The notes beneath the pieces were generated by a model. That model did not search any database. It was given only the letters and a program-made list of their open reading frames with translations, and was not told the DNA's origin. From assembly GCA_002943765.1 (NCBI GenBank), contig PQWQ01000005.1:2605001-2669000 (forward strand): a stretch of 64,000 bases of DNA. Reading direction: 5' to 3'. A program made the translations under genes and the position numbers. This DNA comes from Psoroptes ovis (lineage: Eukaryota > Arthropoda > Arachnida > Sarcoptiformes > Psoroptidae). The stretch's first letter is position 1, and each line of letters opens with the position of its first letter. Positions 21,320 through 32,424 of the stretch are shown here, one piece after another.

Positions 21320-21370
21320 ACTAATCTTTCTTTAGTTCCACAAACTAATATTTTTAATAAACTAATTAAT
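21320..21370 (-). tRNA. trnH: tRNA-His (anticodon GTG)
   Basis: Between nad4 and nad5, the usual arthropod position. Stem ttagt/actaa encloses loop ttgtgga, anticodon GTG. The nad4 frame reads through it into nad5, so it also supplies the processing boundary. Confidence 0.65.
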
Positions 21371-22665
21371 CAAAGACTCAACAAAGGAAAAACTAAGACA
21401 AAATAAAAATGAGAAAAACTTAAAAAGATTACCTTAAAGTCCCTCTTTATATAAATTAAAAATTTAATTCCCCCATGCGACGGGATCACATACAAATACA
21501 TATTATAAGCACCACAAAGAAAAAAGAACACTAAAATTATAAAAAAATCTAAACACCTAATCATCCTTATCCCTATAGAAATCATTACCTCTGAAAAGAA
21601 TGATATAAAAGGTGGAAAACCTGTATTTAAAATAACTCCTAAAAATCATAGAAAACAAAATAAAGGTAGGATTAAAATTATTCCCTTTAAAATAAAAACT
21701 CTTCGAGAATGAAAGTTTTCATAGATAAAATTTAACCCAAAAAATATAAAAGGAGAGATAAACCCATGAGCAACTAACATTAAAAGAGCCCCATAAAGCC
21801 CCACGTCCCTAAAAGAAAGTATCCCTACTATTATAAATCTCATATGTACAATAGAAGAATAAGCAATAATAATCTTTAAGTCTCTTTGTCGTAGACAAAT
21901 CAAAGCCACTAACAAGCCCCCATACAGGGATAAGTAAAATAATCCCCTAAACATAAAAGATATGTAAAAAGACCTAAAAGGAAAAAATGAAATGAATCGG
22001 AATAAACCATACGCCCCTAATTTTAATAAAATTCCAGCTAAAATCATAGAGCCTACAACGGGGGCTTCTACATGAGCTTTTGGAAGTCAAAGATGAACAC
22101 TATAAAGTGGTAATTTTACAATAAATACCATGATAATAAAAAGTTTTATCCAATTACCTCTATAATTAGAAAAATTAAAAGATAAAAAACTTATGCTTCT
22201 TAATCTAGTTATACAGTAAACTATAAAAATAAAAAATGGGAGAGAAAAAATTAGGGTGTAGAAAAATATATAAAAAGAAGCTTGAAGGCGTTCTTGAGTT
22301 TTACCCCAACTCAATAAAAAAACGAACATTAATAAAAATACAAGTTCAAAAAACACATAAAACAAAAAATAATTATCAAAAGAAAACCTTAAAATTAGAA
22401 AAACAAATATTAATAGTAGGTAATACAAAGATTTTAAATCATTTAAAATACATGAACAGCAATAATAAAAAACCCAAATAGAAATAAAAATTAGGAAAAC
22501 CCTAAAAAAATCAAACCCTAAAAACCCATAGGATATAAAAGGAACAAAAATTTCCCCCACATATAAACTTGTAACAGCAAGGAGTAAAGGGAGAGCCCAC
22601 ACAATAAAAACATTATCTAAAATACTTAAAAAAGACATTAAAAGAACTAAAAAAACCGTTATCAT
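21371..22665 (-). CDS. nad4: NADH dehydrogenase subunit 4, mitochondrial code
   Basis: About 431 residues from ATG 22665. Signature LPLYSVHLWLPKAHVEAPVV continues to GSMILAGILLKLGAYG, then RQRDLKIIIAYSSIVHM. Ends at the tRNA-His boundary with an abbreviated stop. It abuts nad4L (stop 22666) without spacing, as expected for a bicistronic nad4L-nad4 message. Confidence 0.93.
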
Positions 22666-22935
22666 TTAAAACATTACTCCATTTTGAATGAATATATTAG
22701 AGTTTGACTTTGAACGATAAGTGGATACATAAACACAAATAGAAAAAGCACCTATACATACACCCACTAAAATAAAAAATAAACACAAAATATATGAGAA
22801 CCCCACATATAGTAGTTGTAAAAAACAAAAAAAGATCATACACTCAAGAAGAAGTAGGAACATTAAAACCCTTGCCCTACTAGCAATAAACATATAAAAA
22901 TAAAATACTACCATAAAAAAAAATAAAGTTATCAT
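22666..22935 (-). CDS. nad4L: NADH dehydrogenase subunit 4L, mitochondrial code
   Basis: 89 residues, three hydrophobic helices, with the ND4L-like block LLLLECMIFFCFLQLL containing the conserved membrane Glu. Start ATG 22935, stop TAA at 22666-22668. Its first ten codons are duplicated at 19378-19408. Confidence 0.88.
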   Translation of the reverse strand: MITLFFFMVVFYFYMFIASRARVLMFLLLLECMIFFCFLQLLYVGFSYILCLFFILVGVCIGAFSICVYVSTYRSKSNSNIFIQNGVMF

Positions 22936-22940
22936 TTTCC

Positions 22941-22994
22941 CTCCTTCATAGTTTAATAAAAATATTGATTTTGTAAATCAAAGAATAAAAGAGG
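22941..22994 (+). tRNA. trnT: tRNA-Thr (TGT), right arm
   Basis: Mirror copy of 19320-19372, here between the divergent nad4L and nad6. Confidence 0.55.
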
Positions 22995-22995
22995 A

Positions 22996-23445
22996 TTGAT
23001 GTTCTTAAGAGTTACTTTGTTCGTTTTATTTTTGATATTAGAAAGATCTTCCTCCCCGCTTAAAATTTCTTTAATATTAGCCTTTGTGAGAACAATATGC
23101 TCTGCCTTTCTTTATTTTCAAAGGTCTTCTATTTTTTTATGTTGTTCTTTGGTGATCTCATTCTCCTCAGGTATAATAATTCTTTTTTCTTATTGCTCTA
23201 TATTTTCATCTTACGAGTATAAAAACAAAGCTAAACTAAACCTCTCACCATTAATTCTATCGTTGTTGATATTATTCATACTAATAGCCCCCCAAGTCAC
23301 ACTATTTTCTTCTATAGAAAAATTGTGTAGAATAGTTTCAGTGTGTTTGTATATAGTTTTTTTAATATTCATTGTAATTATCTCCATAAAGGCTATAAAC
23401 ATCTCATTTTTTAACCCCACAAAAAAACTAATACAATCTTATTAG
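22996..23445 (+). CDS. nad6: nad6, right-arm copy
   Basis: 149 residues, open. Differs from the left copy by L for F (SSPLKISL) and V for A (PQVTLF), both caused by single transitions, and by at least one silent change. Either could be the functional allele. Confidence 0.85.
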   Translation: MMFLRVTLFVLFLILERSSSPLKISLILAFVRTICSAFLYFQRSSIFLCCSLVISFSSGIIILFSYCSIFSSYEYKNKAKLNLSPLILSLLILFILIAPQVTLFSSIEKLCRIVSVCLYIVFLIFIVIISIKAINISFFNPTKKLIQSY

Positions 23446-23485
23446 TGAACCAAAAAAATTTCTTTTAATTTTTTAACTACTCACT

Positions 23486-24383
23486 ATCTTTTTCCTATCC
23501 GCTTTGTTTTCCACAGTAGGTGTGTTGTTAGGGGTAGCCTTTTTTACTTTAGTAGAGCGAAAAATTATAGGGTTAATACATTACCGTAAAGGGCCCAATA
23601 AAGTCCTAATCTCAGGACTCTTACAACCAATTTCTGATGCCTTAAAACTTTTGACTAAAGAGAGCGTAAAAATTCAACCATTTAAGGTTTTTATATTCCT
23701 ATTTGCCCCCTTTTTAGGGATGGTTTTAATAATATTATGTTGAATTTGATATGAAAGGGTTTTCTGCTTAGTTAATAACAGAGTAAAAATTTTTTTTATC
23801 TTAGCCGTCATAAGCCTATCTGCCTTCGTATTTATATTAACAAGATGAGGGTCAAACTCTAAATATTCCCTTATTGGGGGTTACCGGGCAATCAGACAGG
23901 TTGTATCCTACGAGGTGTGTTTTATAATCTTTTTATTTATCTTATTCTATCTAACAAATTCATATTCTTTTTACAAAACTAAGATGGTGCAAGAATACTT
24001 CTGATTTTGCTGACTCTCTCTCCCCATGTTTTTTTGTTGGGTTCTGATGTGTATAGCCGAAACAAACCGAACCCCCTTTGACTTAGCAGAAGGGGAGTCG
24101 GAGATTGTCTCAGGTTTTAATATCGAATATGGGGGGGGGCCTTTTTGCTATAATCTTTATCATAGAGTACGGAATGATCATGTTTATTAGTTTTATTACT
24201 AGAAGATTTTTTTTAGGGTTATCCTTTTCTTTAGTAAAAACATTTATATTTTGTTTTATATTTGTATGGATTCGTTGTTGTTTTCCTCGAGTGCGTTACG
24301 ATAAACTAATAAGACTTTGTTGAAAAGTTTGCTTGCCTTACAGTCTGGGACTTCTTACTTTGTCGGGGGTGTTTTTTAGATAA
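23486..24383 (+). pseudogene. nad1: nad1, right-arm copy with frameshift
   Basis: Same gene as 17933-18829, but the run at 24131-24139 has nine G instead of eight. This shifts the frame directly after FNIEY. The downstream part (LFAIIFIIEYGMIMFISF) is intact in the next frame. A one-base homopolymer expansion is typical either of sequencing error or of a non-functional copy. Confidence 0.85.
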
Positions 24384-24443
24384 ATAAAAGATTAGGAGAA
24401 TAAGATTTAACCTAATCTTTAATATAAACTACTCCCCTACCCC

Positions 24444-24500
24444 TCAAAGCTCAAAATCTTATGTTTTGAAGACATAAAGTTTTATTTTAACCTAAAGCTT
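24444..24500 (-). tRNA. trnW: tRNA-Trp (TCA), right arm
   Basis: Mirror copy of 17815-17871. Confidence 0.7.
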
Positions 24501-25530
24501 TAGATACTAATATATAATTTATAGTGTACCGGGTCCTTTCGTACTACGGTAAAAAAAATAAATAACCTCAGATAAAATCCAGTCTGGCTTACGCCGACTT
24601 TAACTCAAATCATGTAAAAATTTTAGAGACGAACAGTCTCACTAATCAAACTTCTGCGTCTGATAGTAATTTTAATCCAACATCGAGGTCCCAAACTATC
24701 TCATATATAAGAACTAAAAAAGATAATTAAGCTGTTATCCCTAGAGTATTTTAACAAACTTTCTTTAATAAAAGTTCAAATAAAAAACAATTTATTTTTG
24801 TTTGTTTAATTTTGTTGCCCCAACCAAATATGCCGAAGGCATATAAAAATTCTAGGGTCTTTTAGTCTTGAGGTATAAGTTGTTATTTTCAACAACAATA
24901 TAAGTTCAAAATGAAGAAGAATGCCACCTAAGAAATTTCTTTCATACTCGTTACCAATTAAATAACTAATAATTTCGCTACCTTAGTGTGATACCACAGC
25001 CATTTATTCGCAAAAACATTGGGCAGAAAAAACTATAAATATTACAGCTATGATTTTAATAATCAGTCTTAGGTAAAAATAGTAAAACTATAACAGTATC
25101 TAATTATAAATTAAAAAAACTTTAGAGCCAAAAATTCAATTTTTCTACTGATTAAGTAATTAATTAACATGTTAAAACAAACAACAAACTAAAATGTATA
25201 TATTTCCTGTTATTACACAAATCCCTACTATTAAAGAAAATAGAACTTCTGTGTGGTGCACCTTAAAATTTAACCATAGGTTACCCATAGGCCTCTCCCA
25301 AACTAGGTATGAGGAAAAACGAAGGCGTATCACTCCTTTGAAATTTTTTAACCTATTATAAAATTTAAAAAAACTTCAAAGATCCTTTCTTTTCTAAAAA
25401 TTTAAAACTAATTTTCTCTACCCACCCTTATACAAAAGGTAAAAAAATAATTTCATATTTCCCTAACGGGAAATTAATTCGCAAGCAAAACACACCACTA
25501 ATATGATAAGTATACTCAAAAATTTGGAAA
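24501..25530 (-). rRNA. rrnL: 16S rRNA, right arm
   Basis: Reverse copy of the left-arm rrnL with all the same conserved blocks. At least two transitions were seen: cgctaccttagtgtgatacc here against a left copy reading catactaaggtagcg, and ctaacggg here against cccgtcag. Confidence 0.92.
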
Positions 25531-25576
25531 AAGGGTTAAAATCTTTTTTGTTGTAAGCAAAAACCCAAAAACCCTA
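25531..25576 (-). tRNA. trnV: tRNA-Val (TAC), right arm
   Basis: Mirror copy of 16741-16786. Confidence 0.65.
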
Positions 25577-26242
25577 AACAAGAGGCATCTTCCGATACCT
25601 CTACTTTGTTACGACTTATCTATCAAAAGAGTGACGGGCGATATGTACTTTTATTAGGTCCTTTTCAAATAAAAATTTTATTCCTTATTTTACTACTACA
25701 TCCAAATTAAGATTTGAATTAAAATAAACCCCCTATTTTAGTAACTCATTGGAAACCATTTTATACTCTACACGTTGATCTGAATTAAGGAATAAATCTA
25801 AAAGCAAAAATAATTAAATTAAAGCCCCACAACCGTACATAAAATTTAAAATGGTAAAAATAAAAGCGGGTTATCTATTAAAACCAACAAATTCCTGTAG
25901 TAGGGTAATAAACCGCCAGAAAGATTAAGTTTTATTATAATAATTTACTACTTAAAAATATCCCTCAGATACTAGGGTATCTAATCCTATTCTCCCTAAA
26001 AGTTACACCCTTTAAACCCTAAAAAACAATTTTTAAATTTCACCACAAAAATTTTTTTAAAATAAAAAGTTTTAAGGACAACAAAATTCTAAGAAAAGAG
26101 TATGACCGCGATTGCTGGCACAAACTTTATCCTCTACCCTCTTTATCAAAGTTTTTAAAAACCTAATTATTGGAAAATTAAGATCATCCCCATAAAATAA
26201 TTTTATAGACAAAAACAAAGCTTCCATCTAACCTAACCAAAA
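25577..26242 (-). rRNA. rrnS: 12S rRNA, right arm
   Basis: Reverse copy of the left-arm rrnS, with the same conserved motifs (tgaccgcgattgctggcac at about 26103; gtacttttattagg near 25645). Confidence 0.92.
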
Positions 26243-26668
26243 ATCCAACCTTCTCATTAACAAAGAGATATTCATTTTATAAACTAAATTTGGAAGAGTT
26301 GCAATAGCTTTATATACTTAAAAGGTATATAGATTAAAAATATCTTAAACCCTTAATAGCACAATAAAGAAAGTTTACAGCCTTCTTTTTATAGTCTATC
26401 CAAGGGGTGATTCTACAGCTCCCAAAGCCGTAATCTTATATAGAATATCCCTAGGTTAAGCTCACCCTTAAAGTTAAAAACATTAGATTGCAAATCTAAA
26501 AATAATAAGGGTAAAAGTCTTTAGCAAAAAGCTAAATTAACTTTCAAAGTTAATTATATTTAAAGACAACAATTAAACTCTAGAGATTATGAGCCCCTAA
26601 GCTTTAAGCTTTAAATTGTTAAAGTCTAACCAAAAAAAACTAGGTCGAAACTAGCTATAAAAAGTTAG
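26243..26668 (-). tRNA. tRNA cluster Asn-Lys-Tyr-Pro-Ala-Ser-Met-Arg, right arm
   Basis: Mirror image of 15650-16074, carrying the same eight short tRNAs in reverse order. No anticodon change was noticed. Confidence 0.65.
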
Positions 26669-26970
26669 TAAACTCAAGATAAAATCCCTGCGCTTCACTC
26701 ATAACAGGTAGCTATAAGAACCAAGAAAACAACCAATCAAAAAGAAAAAACAAAAACCCCCCTCGAAAAAGGAGGGAATCTCATAATAATAATCTCCACA
26801 TCAAACAAAAGAAATATTAAAGAAATAATAAAAAAAGGCATGGAAAAAGAAGACCCCCTTAGAGAAAAAGGTTGAAAACCACACTCAAATGGTGACCTTT
26901 TTCTGGTCTCTACCCCCCTCGAAAAAAAAGATAAAAAGATAAAAAGAAAAAAAAAACGAATAAAACCAAT
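26665..26970 (-). CDS. nad3: nad3, right-arm copy
   Basis: Copy of 15347-15652 with the same homopolymer lengths (10, 5, 5 and 8 T; 6 G), so the unusual N-terminal frame is shared by both arms. Confidence 0.83.
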
Positions 26971-27002
26971 AGAACCACTAGAATAGAAAAAACTATTATT
27001 AT

Positions 27003-27060
27003 AGTTTTTATCTCCTATTAATTGGAAATTAATTATACTATATATATACTAAAAAACTAT
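27003..27060 (-). tRNA. trnG: tRNA-Gly (TCC), right arm
   Basis: Mirror copy of 15259-15316. Confidence 0.8.
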
Positions 27061-27061
27061 A

Positions 27062-27844
27062 TTAAACTCCTCACCAATAAAAAATTAAATATAAACAAAA
27101 CCATACTACATCAACAAAATGTCAATACCACACAGAACACTCAAACCCAATCCTATGGTTTGGTCTAATATGGAGCAAGAAAAATCGGGATAAACAAATC
27201 ATCAATAATGCCCTACCAATAATTACATGTAACCCATGAAACCCTGTTCCTATAAAATAAATAGAAGAATAACATGAACAAGAAAAAGTAAATCTAGCAA
27301 TATAATACTCAAAAGCTTGTAAAAAAGTAAACAAAGTACCCAATAAAACAGTTAACACCAAAGAGATAACACTCACGCTATAATCCCCCTTTTCCATTGC
27401 ATGGTGACACCATGTTACAGACACACCAGAAGAAACCAACAATACAGTATTTAAAAAAGGAACGCCCTTAGGGTCAAAAGGGGTAATACCTTGCGGTGGT
27501 CAAACCGCCCCAATCTCAATCGCGGGTAGCTCCGCTAAATGGAGGTAACCCCAAAACATCCCTAAAAAAAAGAAACACTCAGAGAGAATAAAAAGAATTA
27601 TCCCAAATTTAAAACCAACTGTAACCTCAAAGTTATGGCTCCCCTCATAACAGCCCTCCCGATGAATATCTCGACCCCACAAAAAAGAAGCATATAATAA
27701 GACCAACAAAGAAGCTAAAAACGGGTATACATTAAAACAACGAACCATAATAATCACCCCCAAAGCAAAACTCAAAAAAGAAAAAGAAGTAAAAATAGGC
27801 CAAGGACTCAAATCAACTAAATGAAACGGGTTGTATTTTTTCAT
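27062..27844 (-). CDS. cox3: cox3, right-arm copy
   Basis: 260 residues; the translated parts are identical to the left-arm copy, with the same TGA-Trp codons. A nuclear cytoplasmic ribosome would stop at the first TGA, after 114 residues. Confidence 0.92.
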
Positions 27845-27850
27845 TTTTTA

Positions 27851-28026
27851 TTAATGAGCCTCCCCCTCAGATAAATAAAGAAGCAATAAAGTAGAAAATA
27901 CGTAGGCTTGGATTAAAGAAACCCCTAACTCTATAAAGACTAGCAACCTTTGAGCTATAGAACCCATTAAAAAACCTAAAGCAGGTAAAAACAATACCGC
28001 CCCACCAATTAATCTTATAAGAAGAT
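27851..28026 (-). pseudogene. atp6: atp6, 3' fragment at the right edge
   Basis: Last 58 or so codons of ATP6 on the minus strand, ending at stop 27851-27853. Homology to the left copy ends at 28026, where the sequence becomes an AT repeat. Confidence 0.88.
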
Positions 28027-28249
28027 TATATATATATTATTAATATAATATTATATTATATTATTAGTATTAATAGTATATTATTAATATAATATATATA
28101 TAATATATATAATATATATAATATATATAATATATATATATATTATATATATATATATTATATATATTATATATATATTATGTATATATTATATATATAT
28201 TATGTACATATATATATATATACATATAATATATATATATATATATATA

Positions 28250-28291
<42 letters not shown>

Positions 28292-28396
28292 CTATAAATA
28301 ATTATATTATTATTAATATAATAATATTGTATTAATAATAATATAATTATAAAGTTTATACTATTAAAAATAAATATAAAATATATATATATATAT
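28027..28396. repeat. (AT)n low-complexity tract joining mitochondrial DNA and LINE
   Basis: About 370 bp made almost only of TA, TAT and ATAA units, able to form many hairpins. It separates the truncated atp6 from the truncated LINE RNase H region. Such tracts are fragile sites in real genomes and also common assembly breakpoints. Confidence 0.85.
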
Positions 28397-30806
28397 GAGA
28401 ACAATTTTTCATTTTTATCCATTCCAACGCCTTCCATATGGCGAAAAGTTCGGCTTGATATACTGAACAATAATCATTTAACCGAAATTTTAATATATCA
28501 ACAACATTATTTGAATTCGGTAAGAATATAACAGCAGCACATCCAACATGCCCATTGATTTTCGAACCATCCGTATAAATATGAAAATCATGATCTAAAT
28601 CACAGTTATCAACAATGTAATTGAAATCTGTTGATGGATGAAAATATTCATCACATGATATTGGCAGTTGAAATGAATAATCAGATATATTCTGTACATA
28701 AAGCGAATGCTTGATCCGATATAAGTTTGATAGATAAGTGATTCTAATATTAATCGGAACAATATTCGCAATTACCAATGCAGCTTGCGTAGAAATCGTA
28801 CGATATCCTTTAATCATCGAAAGAACAAAAGTTCTTTGTGTAAACATGAGAACAGATTTGCAAATATTTTTCTCCATTGAATAATGCCAAACCGGGCATG
28901 CATACGTAAGTATTTGTTCGATTGCATTCAAATAAATTAAACGTAAAATTTCATAATTCAACCCCCAATTAGAGCCAAACTTTTTCTTCAATAAATTATA
29001 AATAGAAAATGCTTTTGATTTGATATATTTCATGTGATCATTCCAAGCAAGTTTTGAATCCAAAACTACCCCTAGATATTTTAATTTCTTTACAAATGGA
29101 ATCAACGAGTTTTTGAAGTAAATATTAGGCATTACGACTTTACGACGACGAGTCACCAACATTGCAATCGTCTTTGATTGATTGAATGAAAGACAATTTT
29201 CTATTGCCCATGTGTTTATCATATTTAATGCGATAGATATACGAGCAGCACAAATTTGCAAATCACGATGATCACAATACAAAATGAAATCATCAGCAAA
29301 TGCTTGAAGATGACAACCATTAGGCAAAAATATATCGAAAATATCATTGACAAATACATTCCATAGTAATGGAGATGACTTGCCTCCTTGTGGGCAGCCA
29401 CGGGTCAAAGATTTGCTTGCACAATAATTTTGAATAGGTAGTTTAGCCCTACGATTTTTCAAATAATCAGCAAATGAATTATATAAATTGAATGGAATAT
29501 TAATTTTTCTTAGTTTCTTCCTGATCAGATGGAAACAAACAGAATCAAAAGCTGCTGATATGTCCAAAGAAACAAATATGCCAAATCTTTTTTCATTTAG
29601 TGTACATTTCATTTTTTCAACTATACACATCAATGCATCAACAGAAGATTTTTGTGGAACAAAACCAAATTGTGATGAAGACAATAATTTATGTGAATAA
29701 ATAAAATGAGCTAATCTTTTGGTCAAAAGAGATTCATAAATTTTCCCAAGAACTGCTAAAAGAGAAATGGGCCGATAATTTTTATAATTGTTAACACTTG
29801 ATGATTTCGGTATAATTTTTACTATTGATACTTTCCAACAAGTTGGAAAAAGTCCAAGATTAAAGCATTGATTAAAAATACCAGCAAATAAATCTGGAAA
29901 TGTTTTATGAACTGTCTTAATAATATTTGCTGAAATACCATCTTCTCCAGGTGCTTTTGAATCAGATTCAGAATTAATAGCATGATCAACTTCATTCAAG
30001 GTGAAAGGAGGATCGTTGACAATTTCAAATGAATCACAATTTTCAATTTCTTCATCTGATGAAATATCAGTAGATTCTGGGAAAAATTTATTCAATAATA
30101 AGTCAGCTGTTTCACGTACATTAGTTGTCCATTGGCCAGAATCATCAACTATTGTGGTCAATTCTTTATTTAATGATGAAGGTTTACAATATTTATAAAC
30201 TTGTTTCCAGATAGTATTGCCATTTTGCTTAGTGAAAAATTCACGACACATTTTCTTTCTATATTCTAGTAGTTTGAATTTATATTGTTTCAAACATTCA
30301 ATATATCGTACATGCCAAGCATCTCGTGCATTTTGACATTTTTGTCGCTGGAATCGTCGTCGTAAATTGTTTAAAATCTTATGCAAATTTCTTAATTCAA
30401 GTGGCATAAATGAATGAGATTTAGTTGTTATTCTTGGCAAAAATTTTTTACATGATTCTTTCAAATTATTCATCAAGCATGTTATTGTATTATCCATTTG
30501 AACAATATCAAAAGAACATTCAATTTTTCTTTTAATAGAAGGGATCCATTTTTTGATATCATTAATGAATTGAGACCAATTTATATTTTTTGTAACAAAT
30601 ATTCGTGTTATTGATTCAGGTGAAAATATCGCAGTTGTCGTGAGATCAAATGAAATCAATCGATGATCAGATGCTGATTCAAGATTCAAAACTGCCCAAT
30701 TCTTAGTTATTGAATTGGCAATATTATTTACACATGTCAAATCAATATGACTAATTTGATTTCGTAAATTAATAAACGTTGGTGCTCCATCATTCATTAT
30801 AATCAT
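28397..30806 (-). mobile_element. Truncated LINE (endonuclease end, RT, RNase H start) inside a receptor gene
   Basis: An open frame of about 800 codons. It begins within the endonuclease domain (ASDHRLISFDL, the final SDH motif), continues through reverse transcriptase (SSQFGFVPQKSSVDAL, VSLDISAAFDSVCF, GCPQGGKSSPLLWN, FADD in LQAFADDFILYC, LKYLGVVLDSKLAWNDH) and ends inside RNase H (FHIYTDGSKINGHVGCAAV, QAELFAIWKALEW). The 5' truncation is usual for target-primed insertion. The 3' end is lost at the AT tract. It is a relative, not a copy, of the LINE at 46810-51286: motifs match but the sequences clearly differ. The open frame suggests modest age. Confidence 0.88.
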
Positions 30807-31825
30807 ATTAATTGTTAAAATTCCTGATTGTAATAAATTAAATGAACCATTGAAAACTAATAGCGAATCAATAATGTAAAGTAACCAATCTAATGCATTA
30901 AAATTATATTCAATAGTTGTGAATTCATTGAAAAATACCAAATGTCCAACTATACAAATGAATACTATGAAAAATATAGATAAAACAATTAAAAAAAATC
31001 ATCAAATCATATATTAATAGAAATTTGTGTTGATAGCGAAAAATACAAATAATAATCGTTATAATTACTGATAAAAATATGGGCTAATAGATTCCCTTTT
31101 TCTTGGATCATCAAATAGATTAAAACATAAACTCGTCCACGTATCGGTGCATTCGAGATTAATTTCATCGGATTCTTGCTAAACAAACGTCGATTTAATC
31201 GAAATTTTTCCATCTCCAGCCATGAATCGAGCCATGCTCGGACATAATAGAATTCATTATAAATTAATTCAATCAAATTCAATGATATTTTGTGATTCCT
31301 ATTGAAATTTTGCCGAAAATATTTTGCTTGTCTGACTTTAATCAAATTTTTGGTTAATAAATTTTTATTTTCATGTTGCAAATAGCAATCCAAATAATGT
31401 TCATAATTAAGGACAATCATATCATTCAATATTTTAAATGATAATTTTCTATCCAATTCAATCTGATTTCTAATATCGTTATCAAATTGGTAATATGTAC
31501 GAACTCCTATCAATAATAATAACAGTGTAAAAAATATTAATAAAAATAAAAATTCTTTTGAGAGATTATCATTGAACCAAAAATATTTATAAAGATGATC
31601 ATATTCATAAAATTTTGGAAATATTTCTGGATGTCGACACATTAGTATAAATATCAATGAACGCAATATGAAAAATTTTACTATTTTATCTTCAAAATAA
31701 TATAAATATTTCAGAAATTTTTTCAATTTCAATTCTTTTTCATTTAATTCTTGTTCATTTTGATGATAATAATTATATAATTGTTTTATTTGTCCATAAC
31801 TAAATTTATGCATTTTTAAATACAT
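30807..31825 (-). pseudogene. 5' part of split receptor gene (copy 3) interrupted by LINE
   Basis: Exon 1 is 31825-31069 (MYLKMHKFSYGQIKQLYNYY to HIFI) and keeps YYVRAWLDSWLEMEKFRLNR. The usual ACAG/GTGATT donor is replaced by ATCA/GTAATT, which still gives phase 1. Exon 2 starts at 30964 and reads to FNLLQSGILTIN at 30807, where the LINE begins in the same frame, giving a continuous receptor-LINE fusion frame. A 3' end of the same gene type lies at 9322-9519. Non-functional as a receptor. Confidence 0.82.
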
Positions 31826-32424
31826 TTTGATTTCAATTGATTATGATTAATATCGTTTAATCAAATGATACGATTAGCATTCAATTCAACGGGAATAAAA
31901 TGAAATATGAATCAATCTAAATATTTATGCAATGATACAATGAAAAGTAACGATAATAATGATAATAATTTGTCAAATCAAATGACTTTTGAATTTTATT
32001 CGTGAAATAAAATTGAATAATAATGATGAGGCAAACATGAATAGTATTCATATCATGTGAATATATTTTCTATTTGAATTGAAATTTCGATTTGAATTCG
32101 AAAAAAAATGAATTTGTTTATAAATTATAAGCTAATAGTAATGATAATAATTTATAAATAATTCAATTTTTTTTAAATAAAATATTAATAATTTCATATT
32201 TTTGAAATTAGCGATTACGCCAAACTTAATGGTTTGTCTCACGATTTGTTTCCAATGAATACAAATTCATTTAACTTTTTTGAATTTTACGCCATTTTCA
32301 GGGACGCTATTAGCAAGCTATCATTCATTTTTCGAGACTTTCGAGCACATCAACGACGTGCTCGACGCGAATAGAGGTGTGTGAAATCGATTTTCATCAT
32401 CCAGATACACCATTGAATAATTGT
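31826..32424. other. Intergenic sequence
   Basis: Spacer between copy 3 exon 1 and copy 4 exon 3. A GC-richer patch at about 32270-32370 has no assignable gene. The promoter of copy 3 would lie here. Confidence 0.4.

Larger units (their letters stand above)
9520..28026. other. Mitochondrial DNA block with large inverted duplication inside nuclear sequence
   Basis: About 18.5 kb that translates only with the invertebrate mitochondrial code. It contains every protein gene of an animal mitochondrial genome (nad2 only in part), both rRNAs and many short tRNAs. The segment 14294-19408 recurs in reverse at 22905-28026 with few single-base differences, around a core of control region, nad5, nad4 and nad4L. 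Left edge: nad2 is cut at about residue 130 and abuts receptor exon 2. Right edge: atp6 is cut and abuts an (AT)n tract. Unique content adds up to nearly one mite-sized mitochondrial genome. A young NUMT and an assembly chimera are both possible; sequence alone does not decide. Confidence 0.9.
22905..28026. repeat. Right arm of the mitochondrial inverted repeat
   Basis: Reverse complement of 14294-19408, base p matching about 42313 to 42319 minus p. The differences noticed are mostly transitions (in nad6, nad1, rrnL and the spacers), plus one extra G in a G run. Homology stops at 28026, where the left arm continues with atp6 and the right arm changes to (AT)n. Confidence 0.93.

Noticed and set aside
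22236..22481. Plus-strand frame within nad4
   Set aside because: Lys/Asn-rich antisense shadow of nad4.
9520..28026. Bacterial or endosymbiont insertion
   Set aside because: Gene content, code and rRNA motifs are animal mitochondrial.
28189..28470. Frame of Ile/Tyr repeats
   Set aside because: Translation of an (AT)n microsatellite.
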